NCBI GenBank assembly: GCA_910585635.1
Contig: CAJUFE010000045.1
Location: forward strand, 1 to 37,271
Direction of reading: 5' to 3'
DNA from: an uncultured Lachnospiraceae bacterium
GTDB taxonomy: Bacteria; Bacillota; Clostridia; Lachnospirales; Lachnospiraceae
Length of the DNA stretch: 37,271 nucleotides
Positions 24,001 to 30,395 of this stretch are shown in pieces. The translations under genes and the position numbers were made by a program. Below the pieces are notes generated by a model. That model ran no database searches. It was not told the DNA's origin and saw only the letters and a program-made list of their open reading frames with translations. Every line of letters starts with the position of its first letter. The stretch's first letter is position 1.

Positions 24001-24461
24001 AACGCTTCCATATCCCCCATGATCGCAAAATGACGGTCGATCCGCTGCCAGATGCTGTGGGGCAGGCGGATATGGCCCATCAGATAGGCCAGCAGCTTTT
24101 CCCTGGCCTCCAGGGAGGTGTCCAGCCCTTCTCCCACCGGGTCGGATAAGACCGCCTCCCACCGCTCCACATCGGCCCGGGACATCAGGTCCTTATAAAG
24201 GGTGTCCACCCGCTCCAGCCAGAGCTCCACCTCGCTCTTGGGCTCCTTTTCTCCTTCGTCTGCGTCCTCTGGCGCAGCCTTTTGACGGGCAAAGGCCAGA
24301 GCCTCCTCATAGGCCTGGCGCAGTCGTTTGAACCCCTCCGGATCGTCCTCCGGATTGACCGACCGCAAAAGCTCCATATAGGCCCGCCTGATCTCCCCCT
24401 CGTCCCCGGTCTCCGGGATGCCCAGGATGTGGAAGATCATCTCTTTCTCCATACGTTCCAT
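21087..24461 (-). CDS. giant TPR protein with N-terminal J-like domain
   Basis: About 1124 aa (ATG 24461, with AGGAG nine bases upstream; ATG 24503 is an alternative that overlaps the cobT stop as ATGA). Residues 1-55 resemble a J domain (FHILGIPETGDEGEIRRAYMEL and GFKRLRQAYEEALAF), but the HPD tripeptide is replaced by NPE. After a helical region, much of the rest is TPR repeats, such as the unit YHKAVRIYPGYYKPYLFAAK and many EEALxxYxxA segments. It probably presents clients to, or scaffolds, the adjacent HscC-like Hsp70. The HPD loss suggests it may not stimulate ATPase in the usual way. Final residues reach the ATGA overlap with the Hsp70 gene. Confidence 0.82.
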   Translation of the reverse strand: MERMEKEMIFHILGIPETGDEGEIRRAYMELLRSVNPEDDPEGFKRLRQAYEEALAFARQKAAPEDADEGEKEPKSEVELWLERVDTLYKDLMSRADVERWEAVLSDPVGEGLDTSLEAREKLLAYLMGHIRLPHSIWQRIDRHFAIMGDMEALKQDFPRDFLHYVAYYIEHDTFIPYELFRYSGPQGEEIKGDAYIDAYLAVKRQIDGGEAKGGLEALDDLKAYHIYHPYEDVERMRLYSGLGQTQEALRLAEALLASYPEDTYIRFYAGDAKWKGGEKEAAFQLWDRLLKADPDHYSAKLGVARCYMDQGKPYEARELMLELLDNGRNEEVEALIQKANEALIQEFKETLASGRTDPRLTREELIIKLGWCLFQNERIGEAVDLLKDMEPDKEEYLYCNLYGRLLYQMDRNEEALPYLERWLELIRGLTDDGTKETRKRISRHGGACYILSGCYHALGRQEDAERSLHEAIGAAVDLRDRLEYTQYLANILLWSGQYARSVDICDQILEEDDQYYPAVLTRQEASYKLHKSQQVVDDYHKAVRIYPGYYKPYLFAAKVFFYYEQYEDAKGVIDRAKEEQVEFSPEFKLFQVKILRNLAGSREERDAARQLLEEIRGELDREDCDIEDKSEVSYETGLLWWDDDELDLALEHLTQAIAQNPGRLQYRLIRGDIDLEMKKYEEALLEYQAAEPDYGERPGVHYSMGRCFEGLGEKEKAIACFEKVFKMQNGYRDANEKLSDYHKDRYEDFADPKDLEKALYYIDKQLEVKENCYYLVCRGLIYDGAMEQEKAIADYQKALEYSVRWIVWNNMGCSYKYMKRYEEAIRCCEKALEVLGEEKDRMPYRNLADCYTALGDLEKAIGYYKKGLEVTPDYGYFWERIGDLYYELGQLEEALEAYSHTKDRDHHYGNIGDVWLKRGDRERCIQCYEEGILKADGDRQKAVRLSSLGDLYMEELLDYKKAVTYFQRAADLEKDDYELFDYERYLARAYLMLGRKVKAKEHALKSFRHFVESGRDRDRYLAFKAYAPARLASFGWLYLCMGDRELARQYFTKMDQVGRCKNCRYDGCFESFLYMGYHALCGGDKEEALRQFEKASAMNPYNREAKCMIRSLKIKERGDEEKL

Positions 24462-24499
24462 CTCTCGCCGCTCCTCTCCTGCTCTCTTTCCGCTGGTGT

Positions 24500-25717
24500 T
24501 CATGTCAGCGGCTTATATGCTTCTATGTGGATCTGGGAAAAGGTGCTCATCTCATCATACACTGCCGCCGCCATATCCAGCAACGGGAACAAAGCCACCG
24601 CACCGGTGCCTTCTCCCAGGCACAGATCCCCGTAGATGACCGGCCTTAAGCCCAGTGTATCCAGCACCTGCTTTCCGGCCGGCTCTGCCGATACATGGGA
24701 GGCCAGCATACAAGCCTTTGCCGCCGGGCAGATGGCAGCGGCCGCCAGCGCCGCCGCTGAGGCGATCAGGCCGTCCACGATCACCGGCAGGCGATATAGG
24801 GCTCCCCCTAAGAATACACCCGCAAGACCCGCCAGGTCAAGACCTCCCACCTTCGCCAGCACATCGATCCCGTCCTCCGGATCTGGCTGCCACAGCCGGA
24901 TCCCTTCTTCGATGACCTGGATCTTCCGCTGAAGGCCCTCTGTGCTAAGGCCTGCGCCTCTGCCGGTCACCTGCCTGGGCGCCGATCCTAAGAGCACCGA
25001 CAGCACGGCGCTGGTGGTGGTGGTGTTCCCGATCCCCATCTCCCCGGCAGCCAGGATCTGATACCCTCTTTTCTTTAGTTCACCGGCCAGGCAGATACCG
25101 GTCTCCACCGCCTTTATCGCCGTCTCTCGGTCCATGGCCGGAGCTTTCGTAAAATTTCGGGTCCCCGGCATCAGACGGCGGTCCAGCGCCGGATAGAGGA
25201 TGGCAGCGCCTTTCCCATCCCGCGCTTTGGCACGGCAAGCCCCAGCGCCCTGCTCTCTCGTGCCGGCCCCGCCATCAGCCTGGCTGCGCCCCTCCCCTCC
25301 CAGGGGCGCCAGCTTATCGCTGCCGCTGACAAATTCGCCGTAGGATGAGATCCGCCGCCGTATCCCCATATCCACCGGGAACACCCAGGCTCCGGCCTGC
25401 CGGGCCATGATACAGACACAGCTGTCCCCTCTGGTCAGGTTCTCCGCTACCACCGCCGTGACCGCCTGGCCGGTCTGGGTGACGCCCTCCTCCACGATCC
25501 CATTATCCCCGCAAAGGACCGTCACCGCCTTTTTCCCGATCTGGCTGCTCTCTGCGCAGCCGGTGATCCCCGCGATCTTGATGACCGCCTCCTCTAAGAG
25601 CCCCAGGCTCTTTAAAGGCTTCGCCACGCTGTCCCAGCGCCTTTGGGCCTGTTCCATCGCTTTGGGGTCAAGCCCCCTTATCTCTCTCCTTGCCTTCTCG
25701 ATCAGTGCTCCTGCCAT
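24500..25717 (-). CDS. cobT: nicotinate-nucleotide--dimethylbenzimidazole phosphoribosyltransferase
   Basis: A 405-aa enzyme making alpha-ribazole phosphate for the lower ligand of cobalamin. Motifs are the N-terminal QRRWDSVAKPLKSLGLLE, VLCGDNGIVEEGVTQTG, GEMGIGNTTTTSAVL, KVGGLDLAGLAG and the catalytic Glu region LGEGTGAVALFPLLD. Compared with typical ~350-aa CobT there is a Gly/Ala/Arg-rich insertion between VDMGIRRRISS and MPGTRNFTKAPAM. The start at 25717 has AAGGATGGG upstream and begins at the conserved N-terminus; the longer frame is not similar. It is the first gene of the cobT-TPR-hsp70-cobU operon, divergent from an AraC gene. Confidence 0.92.
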   Translation of the reverse strand: MAGALIEKARREIRGLDPKAMEQAQRRWDSVAKPLKSLGLLEEAVIKIAGITGCAESSQIGKKAVTVLCGDNGIVEEGVTQTGQAVTAVVAENLTRGDSCVCIMARQAGAWVFPVDMGIRRRISSYGEFVSGSDKLAPLGGEGRSQADGGAGTREQGAGACRAKARDGKGAAILYPALDRRLMPGTRNFTKAPAMDRETAIKAVETGICLAGELKKRGYQILAAGEMGIGNTTTTSAVLSVLLGSAPRQVTGRGAGLSTEGLQRKIQVIEEGIRLWQPDPEDGIDVLAKVGGLDLAGLAGVFLGGALYRLPVIVDGLIASAAALAAAAICPAAKACMLASHVSAEPAGKQVLDTLGLRPVIYGDLCLGEGTGAVALFPLLDMAAAVYDEMSTFSQIHIEAYKPLT

Positions 25718-25765
25718 GATAGTCCCATCCTTTTTCTCATTTCTTATACTATCTTGAGCATAACA

Positions 25766-25810
25766 CAAAAAAGGCCGCCGGAAAAGCCCGTGGGACCTTT
25801 TTTTCGATCC
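25766..25810 (-). terminator. leader hairpin upstream of cobT
   Basis: On the minus strand an imperfect stem flanked by A and T runs (AAAAAAGG on one side, CCTTTTTT on the other) lies about 50 bp upstream of the cobT start. It could be an attenuator in the cobT leader or the end of an upstream transcript. A separate perfect 9-bp hairpin lies at 25830-25852. I could not see a cobalamin riboswitch in the leader. Confidence 0.4.
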
Positions 25811-25910
25811 TGTCCACGCGGCAGATATAACCGTCCAGATGCCCTGGACGGTCACCGGCCGATCATCTCGCACACACAAATAACCCCATAAGAAAGTGAC
25901 ATTTTCTCTC

Positions 25911-25939
25911 TTGTATTTCGCCCTCCGACCTGCTATGCT
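25911..25939 (+). promoter_or_regulatory. candidate promoter of the second AraC gene
   Basis: TTGTAT (25911-25916) and TATGCT (25934-25939) are 17 bp apart. A perfect 12-bp palindrome CGGACCGGTCCG lies downstream at 26008-26019, close to the start codon, and could be an operator. Confidence 0.5.
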
Positions 25940-26047
25940 CTTAGGCAAATATATTACTGACGATCTGGATACCATATGTTCAGCACATCATGATATCCCA
26001 TACAGTCCGGACCGGTCCGCCTGGTCCGAGGGCGGAGGCAGGAGCGC

Positions 26048-26893
26048 ATGCAGGATTACTCTTTCACCAATGATCTTTATAAAAACACCGACGCGATGAT
26101 CTATACCTGCGGCTATGAAACTTGTACCCCTGGACACAGCTATGGTCCGATCGTGCGGCACGGATACATGATCCACTATATCATGAAGGGCTCCGGCATC
26201 TATAAAGCCAAGGGCAACGTATACCAGCTAAAAGCCGGAGATGCTTTTTTCATCTGTCCCGGGGAGGTCATCTATTACGAAGCCGATACAGAAGATCCCT
26301 GGACCTATAGCTGGGTGGGGATGAAGGGGATCAAGATCAAAGGGTATCTGGAGCGCACCTCTCTCCCGAAGGACCTGGTGGTCCATTATGGGCAGGATGC
26401 GCAGCTGGCCCGCTGTCATGAGCGGATGTTCGAGGCTGACAGCCTTACCAAAGACCGGGATCTGATCATGAGCAGCATCCTGTATGAATATCTCTACCAT
26501 CTGGCCAGCCGGTTCCCCAATACCCAAAAGACCGCCGACTGCCAGAGGTCCGGCTACGTAGATAAAGCCTTGCTGTATATCGAAGAGCACTATTGCCATC
26601 CCATCACGATCCAGGATATCGCAGACCATCTGGGCATCAACCGCTCCTATCTCCATCGGATCTTTAAGGCGTCTACGGACTCCTCCCTGCAGAACTACCT
26701 GCTGGATCGGCGGATACATCATGCCTGTATCCTTTTGCAGGACACAGAGCTTACTATCCAGGTCATCGCCCATTCTGTAGGCTACCCTGATCCGCTGAAC
26801 TTCTCCAGGATCTTCCATCAAAAGATCGGGATGAGCCCCAGCGGCTACAGAAAGGACTTCCGGGAGAAAAGCGCTCACCACACCGCACATTAA
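26048..26893 (+). CDS. AraC family transcriptional regulator
   Basis: A 281-aa protein with an N-terminal cupin sensor (IVRHGYMIHYIMKGSGIY and YQLKAGDAFFICPGEV) and a C-terminal AraC DNA-binding domain (ITIQDIADHLGINRSYLHRIF, then VGYPDPLNFSRIFHQKIGMSP). The ligand is probably a sugar or other small molecule, not identifiable. GGAGGCAGGAG precedes the ATG. It is divergent from cobT, but its family gives no reason to expect cobalamin control. The NSS transporter downstream is convergent. Confidence 0.87.
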   Translation: MQDYSFTNDLYKNTDAMIYTCGYETCTPGHSYGPIVRHGYMIHYIMKGSGIYKAKGNVYQLKAGDAFFICPGEVIYYEADTEDPWTYSWVGMKGIKIKGYLERTSLPKDLVVHYGQDAQLARCHERMFEADSLTKDRDLIMSSILYEYLYHLASRFPNTQKTADCQRSGYVDKALLYIEEHYCHPITIQDIADHLGINRSYLHRIFKASTDSSLQNYLLDRRIHHACILLQDTELTIQVIAHSVGYPDPLNFSRIFHQKIGMSPSGYRKDFREKSAHHTAH

Positions 26894-26908
26894 CGGGGCG
26901 GCTATGCA

Positions 26909-26937
26909 CAAAAAAGAGGATCTGTCGACCCTCTTTT
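26909..26937. terminator. bidirectional terminator between AraC and NSS genes
   Basis: The stem AAAAGAGG/CCTCTTTT has a 10-nt loop. T runs follow on both strands (CTCTTTTCC on plus, TTTTTTG on minus). It lies 16 bp after the AraC stop and 70 bp after the transporter stop on the other strand. Confidence 0.8.
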
Positions 26938-27006
26938 CCACAACCCTTTTCTATACTTTTATGCTCTGCCCAGCTCTGGATCCATCCCATCCTGGCATAT
27001 CGACCA

Positions 27007-28365
27007 TCACGACAGATATCCCCCGACGAACACGATCAGGACGATCAGCGGAAGTCCGAAGGTCACATACCACCGGGCAGCTTTGGGATAAGGCAGGCCT
27101 TTTCCGGTACAGGCTTCCTTATAAAAGCCGTCCCATCCCCACCCATAGCGGCAGGTACAGAAAAACAGGAACACCAGACTCCCTAAGGGGAGGATATTAT
27201 TGCTGAGGATGAAATCCTCCAGATCCAAGATCGTGCTCCCGGGACCCAGCGGCTGGATACCCTGCAGCAGGTTAAACCCAAAGGCGCAGGGCATGGACAG
27301 CAGTACGATCCCGATAAAGTTCCCTATGGCGGCCTTTCTGCGGCTGCAGCCGGTCAGATCCATGAAGAAGGTCATGATGTTCTCGATCACCGCGATCAAG
27401 GTGGTGAGAGCTGCAAAACACATGAACAGAAAGAACAGGCTCCCCCAGAGCCGCCCGCCCCCCATGGCATTGAAGATATTGGGCATGGTGATGAACAGGA
27501 GGTTGGGACCGCTGTCCGGCTCCACGCCGAAGCTGAAGCAGGCCGGAAAGATGATCAGCCCGGAGAGGAAGGCTACCAGGGTATCCAGCACGCACATATA
27601 GATGGCGTTTTCTGTGAGAGAGCTGCTCTTATCGATACGGCTGCCGAAGACCGACAGCGCCCCGATCCCGATGCTCAAGGTAAAGAAGGCCTGTCCCATG
27701 GCGGCGAAGATACATTCCCCGATCCCGTTCTCCACCATGGCCCCAAAGTCCGGGAGGAGGTAGTAGCGCAGGCCCTTTCCGGCCCCCGGCAGCAGGATGG
27801 CCTTCACCGCCAGCACGACCAGCAGGGAGAACAAGAACAGCATCATCAGCTTCGTCACCCGCTCCACGCCCTTTTGGATCCCCTGGGCGCAGACAAAGAC
27901 GGCGATCGCCGTGGCGGCTATGGTGCAGACGACCATGATGGCCGGACTGCTAAGAAGCTCCCCAAAGGCGCCGGACACGCCTTCGGAGGAAAGGCCTACA
28001 AAATCCCCCTTGGCCATCTTCACAAAATACCAGATCAGCCACCCGGTGATCACCGTGTAGAACATCATCAGCAGATAATTCCCGATGATCGCCATATATT
28101 TGTACCAATGCCATCTCGTCCCTTTTGGCTCCAGGATATCAAAGGACAGGGCGGCGCTCCGCTGGCTGGCCCGTCCTACCGCAAATTCCATGACCACGAT
28201 CGGCAGCCCTAAGATCACCAGAAAGATGGCGTACAGGAGCACAAAGGATGCCCCTCCGTATTTCCCGGTGATATAGGGGAACCTCCAGACATTCCCCAGC
28301 CCGATCGAGCAGGCAGCCGTGATCAGGATGAACCCTAAGCGCGACGAAAGATGTTCCCGTTTCAT
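27007..28365 (-). CDS. sodium-dependent transporter, NSS/SNF family
   Basis: A 452-aa membrane symporter. The NSS signature AACSIGLGNVWRFPYITG is in TM1, where sodium and substrate bind, followed by GGASFVLLYAIFLVILGLP. About 11-12 hydrophobic segments are present, typical of bacterial amino-acid (tyrosine, tryptophan) NSS carriers; the substrate is not readable. The start at 28365 has AAGGGGA upstream; ATG 28386 is an alternative without a good site. A TGCTATCAT extended -10 lies around 28400-28408 on the minus strand. Confidence 0.9.
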   Translation of the reverse strand: MKREHLSSRLGFILITAACSIGLGNVWRFPYITGKYGGASFVLLYAIFLVILGLPIVVMEFAVGRASQRSAALSFDILEPKGTRWHWYKYMAIIGNYLLMMFYTVITGWLIWYFVKMAKGDFVGLSSEGVSGAFGELLSSPAIMVVCTIAATAIAVFVCAQGIQKGVERVTKLMMLFLFSLLVVLAVKAILLPGAGKGLRYYLLPDFGAMVENGIGECIFAAMGQAFFTLSIGIGALSVFGSRIDKSSSLTENAIYMCVLDTLVAFLSGLIIFPACFSFGVEPDSGPNLLFITMPNIFNAMGGGRLWGSLFFLFMCFAALTTLIAVIENIMTFFMDLTGCSRRKAAIGNFIGIVLLSMPCAFGFNLLQGIQPLGPGSTILDLEDFILSNNILPLGSLVFLFFCTCRYGWGWDGFYKEACTGKGLPYPKAARWYVTFGLPLIVLIVFVGGYLS

Positions 28366-28478
28366 AAAGATCCCCTTTCTTAACATGTTTGTCTTTCCTA
28401 TGATAGCATAAGAAGAGGGGATCGGCTATCCCTAAAAACAGAAAGGATGGAGCCTTCCCTCATCCCTGCCAGCCACGC

Positions 28479-28739
28479 TCACGGCCCCAGGACCGGTCCG
28501 GCCCCGTTCACCGGCCCCACCTTCCCGACGCTGCCCCGGCCGCCGCGGCGTTCCTGGCAGTATCCATAGACCCGCCTGCATGGAGCGCCATACCAGGTAC
28601 AGTAGTCCTCCCTGGTCCCATGCCCCTCTCTGTTCGGTGGCCTTTTCCGCCTGTACTTGCACCGGATACAGGGGATCGGGGTGAAGCTGCCTGTATCGCC
28701 CCCACCGCCCAGTCTGTATCCTCCTATATCAGTCCCCAT
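28479..28739 (-). CDS. possible small Cys-rich protein
   Basis: An 86-codon frame with a Cys pattern suggesting a metal-binding fold (IPCIRCKYRRKRPP, then DYCTWYGAPCRRVYGYC). The N-terminus is Gly-rich, and the last ~25 residues are Gly/Pro-rich low complexity. AGGGAGG lies 13 bases before the ATG, rather far. Other frames across this GC-rich stretch are also open, so it could be a shadow, but the clustered Cys and aromatic residues favour a real protein. I do not recognise the family. Confidence 0.35.
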   Translation of the reverse strand: MGTDIGGYRLGGGGDTGSFTPIPCIRCKYRRKRPPNREGHGTREDYCTWYGAPCRRVYGYCQERRGGRGSVGKVGPVNGAGPVLGP

Positions 28740-28806
28740 CTGCCCACATCCTCCCTGTCCATATGTTGGTCGAAAAACCGTGCCTCCATACGGCTCCGAT
28801 AAACGT

Positions 28807-28845
28807 CAAAAAACACCGTGCTGATGGCATGGCCAACAACACGGT
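28807..28845 (-). terminator. terminator after the zinc-ribbon gene
   Basis: On the minus strand a 14-bp stem (one mismatch, one G-T pair) with a 3-nt loop is followed by six T, immediately after the stop at 28852. Confidence 0.8.
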
Positions 28846-28851
28846 ATATGA

Positions 28852-29124
28852 TCAGTTCTTCCAGCGCTTTAATGTGGGGAACCAGCTGTACATCCCCTTC
28901 CTGGCTTCCTCCTCCCCCATCCCCGGGTTCGCCGCCACCATATGGGGGATGCAGATCTCGATCATCTCCTCCATGGTACCCTGGAACTTAAAGGCGCCCT
29001 TTTCAAAACAATAGCTGCAATAATCCGCATTTTTGCTGCCGTCGGCATTGGTCCCGTACAGTCCGTCCCCGTCTCCCATGGGCATCCCGCAGCATTGACA
29101 AAATCTCTGTTCCTTCTCCATCAT
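28852..29124 (-). CDS. putative zinc-ribbon domain protein
   Basis: A 90-aa protein with CQCCGMPMGD near the N-terminus and YCSYCFEKGAF about 25 residues later, the four-Cys zinc-ribbon pattern of the 'putative zinc ribbon' family found in small stand-alone proteins. The function is unknown. The start at 29124 is set by GGAGG eight bases upstream; the longer frame to 29223 has no family similarity. It is downstream of the WYL regulator on the same strand, with its own terminator. Confidence 0.78.
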   Translation of the reverse strand: MMEKEQRFCQCCGMPMGDGDGLYGTNADGSKNADYCSYCFEKGAFKFQGTMEEMIEICIPHMVAANPGMGEEEARKGMYSWFPTLKRWKN

Positions 29125-29264
29125 CTTTCTTTCCTCCGTTTCTGTTAGAGCGACCGAAAGGTCGTGCATCTTGGCCGCAGCGATCCAGATACCCTGAACG
29201 ATCGCGCCTGGCCTTATGATCATCTAGACTATACCACACATATCCTGACATCCTCTGTCAAGGT

Positions 29265-30173
29265 TTATCTATTTTTTTCATAGATCATCCGGGCCTGGGC
29301 AGCCAGCTGTTCCCGCAGGCCGATCGGCTCTATGACCTCCACCATCGTCCCGAAGGAGAGCAGATACCCCATGAGCCATGGATCTTGAGGCATCCGGGCA
29401 GACACGAGAAGGTCCCCGTTTTCCTGACAGGCGATCTGGGTCTCGTCAAATTCATCGTAGATACGATAGGCGATCTTTCGGGCGAACAAAAGGAGGATAC
29501 GTGGGCAGTCATCAGGAGGGCAGCTTTCCGGCAGGCTGTCCACCGGCTCCGGCCAGAGTCTCGGCACAAAGGTCCCGTCCAGCAGCTTGAACCACAAGAT
29601 CCGGTTCAGCTTGAACATCCGGAAATCCTGCTTTTCCAGGCAAAATGCTTTCAGATACCATTCCTTTGACCGAAAAGACAGCTTTAACGGCTGGACGGTC
29701 CGCTCCCTTTTCTCCCCCCGCGTATTGACATAAAGGATCCGGAGCTCCTGATGCCCGGTCACCGCCTTCTTCAAAGCGCTGAACTTTTCCTGATCCGAAG
29801 CCGATCTCCCCCAGCGGGAAAGGTCCACCTCCAGCCAGTCCCCCGTATCCACACGAAAAAGGGCGGACAGCTTTTCCCGGATCTCCTCCCTGACCAGATG
29901 ACCGGTGCTCCCCATCCCCTGTACCGCGGTCAAGATCTCCCGCTTCTCCTCCTCCGATAAGACGGTCCGGTCCAGGAGCTGGTCGTGCAGCAGATAGATC
30001 CCCCCGTTCCTTCCCGGCTCCGCGTAGATCGGGATCCCGGCGCCGCTCAGCGCTTCGATATCGCGGTAGATCGTCCGCGGCGAGACCTCGAACCGGCTGG
30101 CCAGCTCCGGGGCGGTGGCATGTCCCTTATCTAACAGATGATAGAGGATCTTGAACAAACGACTGTGGGACAT
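29265..30173 (-). CDS. HTH/WYL-domain transcriptional regulator (YafY type)
   Basis: A 302-aa protein. The N-terminal HTH (SRLFKILYHLLDKGHATAPE and VSPRTIYRDIEAL) is of the DeoR/HTH_11 type. The middle part is a WYL domain (ILYVNTRGEKRERTVQPLKL and EWYLKAFC), and the C-terminal WCX-like extension ends YLLSFGTMVEVIEPIGLRE. WYL domains sense ligands or nucleic acid signals; the target is not known. AGGAGGTGAGG precedes the ATG. It is divergent from the chemoreceptor gene and upstream of the zinc-ribbon gene, about 140 bp away. Confidence 0.9.
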   Translation of the reverse strand: MSHSRLFKILYHLLDKGHATAPELASRFEVSPRTIYRDIEALSGAGIPIYAEPGRNGGIYLLHDQLLDRTVLSEEEKREILTAVQGMGSTGHLVREEIREKLSALFRVDTGDWLEVDLSRWGRSASDQEKFSALKKAVTGHQELRILYVNTRGEKRERTVQPLKLSFRSKEWYLKAFCLEKQDFRMFKLNRILWFKLLDGTFVPRLWPEPVDSLPESCPPDDCPRILLLFARKIAYRIYDEFDETQIACQENGDLLVSARMPQDPWLMGYLLSFGTMVEVIEPIGLREQLAAQARMIYEKNR

Positions 30174-30258
30174 CTCCTCACCTCCTCAGATAAGGATACC
30201 ATAAAGAGAAGAGGTTTTCCACTGGCCTTTGCGCACAAGATATACTTGGCAGGACATC

Positions 30259-30284
30259 AAGTGGAAAAAGTAAGTGGAAAAAGT
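30259..30284 (+). repeat. 13-bp tandem repeat upstream of the chemoreceptor
   Basis: AAGTGGAAAAAGT occurs twice, directly adjacent and identical, about 65 bp upstream of the chemoreceptor -10 box. It may be a regulator site. Confidence 0.7.
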
Positions 30285-30306
30285 AACCGGTGCATCTCCT
30301 GAAGCC

Positions 30307-30339
30307 CTTGTTTTTTTACCAGATTCTTGTTTTTTTACC
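30307..30339 (+). repeat. 14-bp direct repeat with 19-bp period in the chemoreceptor promoter
   Basis: CTTGTTTTTTTACC occurs at 30307-30320 and 30326-30339. The second copy overlaps the expected -35 region of the promoter with TATAAT at 30350. Confidence 0.7.
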
Positions 30340-30346
30340 TATTTAT

Positions 30347-30355
30347 TGCTATAAT
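30347..30355 (+). promoter_or_regulatory. extended -10 promoter of the chemoreceptor
   Basis: TGCTATAAT is a consensus extended -10 box about 40 bp before the start codon; the -35 region is a T-run rather than TTGACA. Confidence 0.65.
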
Positions 30356-30395
30356 CACTATGGGAAATACAGAATCTATTTAAGGGAGTATGCGT

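Noticed and set aside
25718..26047. Cobalamin riboswitch upstream of cobT
   Set aside because: The gene content invites one, but I could not find the conserved B12-box or core helices on the minus strand; only simple hairpins are visible. A covariance-model search would settle it.
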